A model generated the notes under the pieces. It saw nothing but the letters and a program-made list of their open reading frames with translations, ran no database searches and had not been told where the DNA came from. 64,000 bases of DNA, from the NCBI RefSeq assembly GCF_016056305.1, contig NZ_JAECZC010000003.1, positions 64,317 to 128,316 of the forward strand. Reading direction: 5' to 3'. The position numbers and the translations under genes were made by a program. Source of the stretch: Amazonocrinis nigriterrae CENA67 (GTDB lineage: Bacteria; Cyanobacteriota; Cyanobacteriia; Cyanobacteriales; Nostocaceae). Shown piece after piece: positions 63,915-64,000 of the stretch; the first letter of the stretch is position 1; the number at the start of each line of letters is the position of its first letter.

Positions 63915-64000
63915 CCCATAGCATTCGTGATAGATTGAAATAAAGCACATCTGAATAATGGTAATTATTGAAGTTTTCGTCGGGCTGCTTCTAAAATTAA

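Noticed and set aside
63965-64000. C-terminal end of a further minus-strand gene (reads LILEAARRKLQ then stop)
   Set aside because: Only 11 codons are inside the window; that is too little to support a gene call, although it may be real.

Overview
The window is chromosomal DNA of a filamentous, probably heterocyst-forming cyanobacterium (Nostocales type). The evidence is the very frequent HIP1 octamer GCGATCGC, an NblS-type sensor kinase, a CyaC-type adenylate cyclase, a primitive phytochelatin-synthase homologue, and many short tandem G-rich or 7-mer repeats in the spacers. The species cannot be fixed from sequence alone. Most genes are single housekeeping or signalling genes with long AT-rich or repeat-filled spacers; there are few operons.

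Layout. 1-1.4 kb: polyamine-type ABC transporter (potA plus the start of potD). 1.7-6.2 kb: two tandem penicillin-binding protein 2 genes. 6.4-12.4 kb: PhoD-like phosphatase, DUF3352 protein and UDP-sugar epimerase. 12.9-16.9 kb: purD, nblS and a zinc-ribbon membrane protein. 17.3-22.2 kb: a 1180-residue DUF4347/ELW-repeat protein carrying a recent internal duplication, and a phytochelatin-synthase-like protein. 22.8-26.9 kb: VOC protein, ssuD, ssuA, dienelactone hydrolase and a VOC pseudogene. 27.3-33.8 kb: clpP, a small conserved protein, tRNA-Gly, a TonB-like protein and cyaC. 33.8-37.7 kb: a gene-poor repeat island, a GNAT acetyltransferase and a hypothetical protein. 37.7-45.1 kb: hisC, esterase, a divergent FecR/beta-barrel pair, rhodanese and an MnmD-like methyltransferase. 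45.7-55.2 kb: HD-GYP regulator, glmU, DUF2256/isoaspartyl peptidase, a multi-GAF sensor, pyrD and a membrane-anchored HTH-like protein. 55.7-57.9 kb: a Ro60/TROVE ribonucleoprotein locus. 58.9-63.9 kb: a small membrane protein, DUF255 thioredoxin-like protein, mobA and a BtuF/FecB-like lipoprotein.

The most notable system is at 55.68-57.87 kb. A TROVE-vWA protein (Ro60/Rsr orthologue) is flanked by three tRNA-disguised non-coding RNAs, two upstream and one downstream. Each has a tRNA-like acceptor stem and T-arm. Each also has an inserted hairpin carrying a strand (AGG-M-CGA-N-GAAU ... GGGUUAUCG) that closely resembles the Ro-binding strand of animal Y RNAs. These are very probably bacterial Y RNAs (YrlA type) of this Ro protein. 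The third has a different architecture: the D-arm is missing and the Ro-binding hairpin sits in its place.

A second theme is repeat activity. Heptameric/G-rich repeats have expanded inside coding sequences (MnmD-like protein, MobA). A MITE-like 0.1-kb element occurs twice. Tandem repeats have enlarged the FecR, TonB, DUF3352 and DUF4347 proteins.
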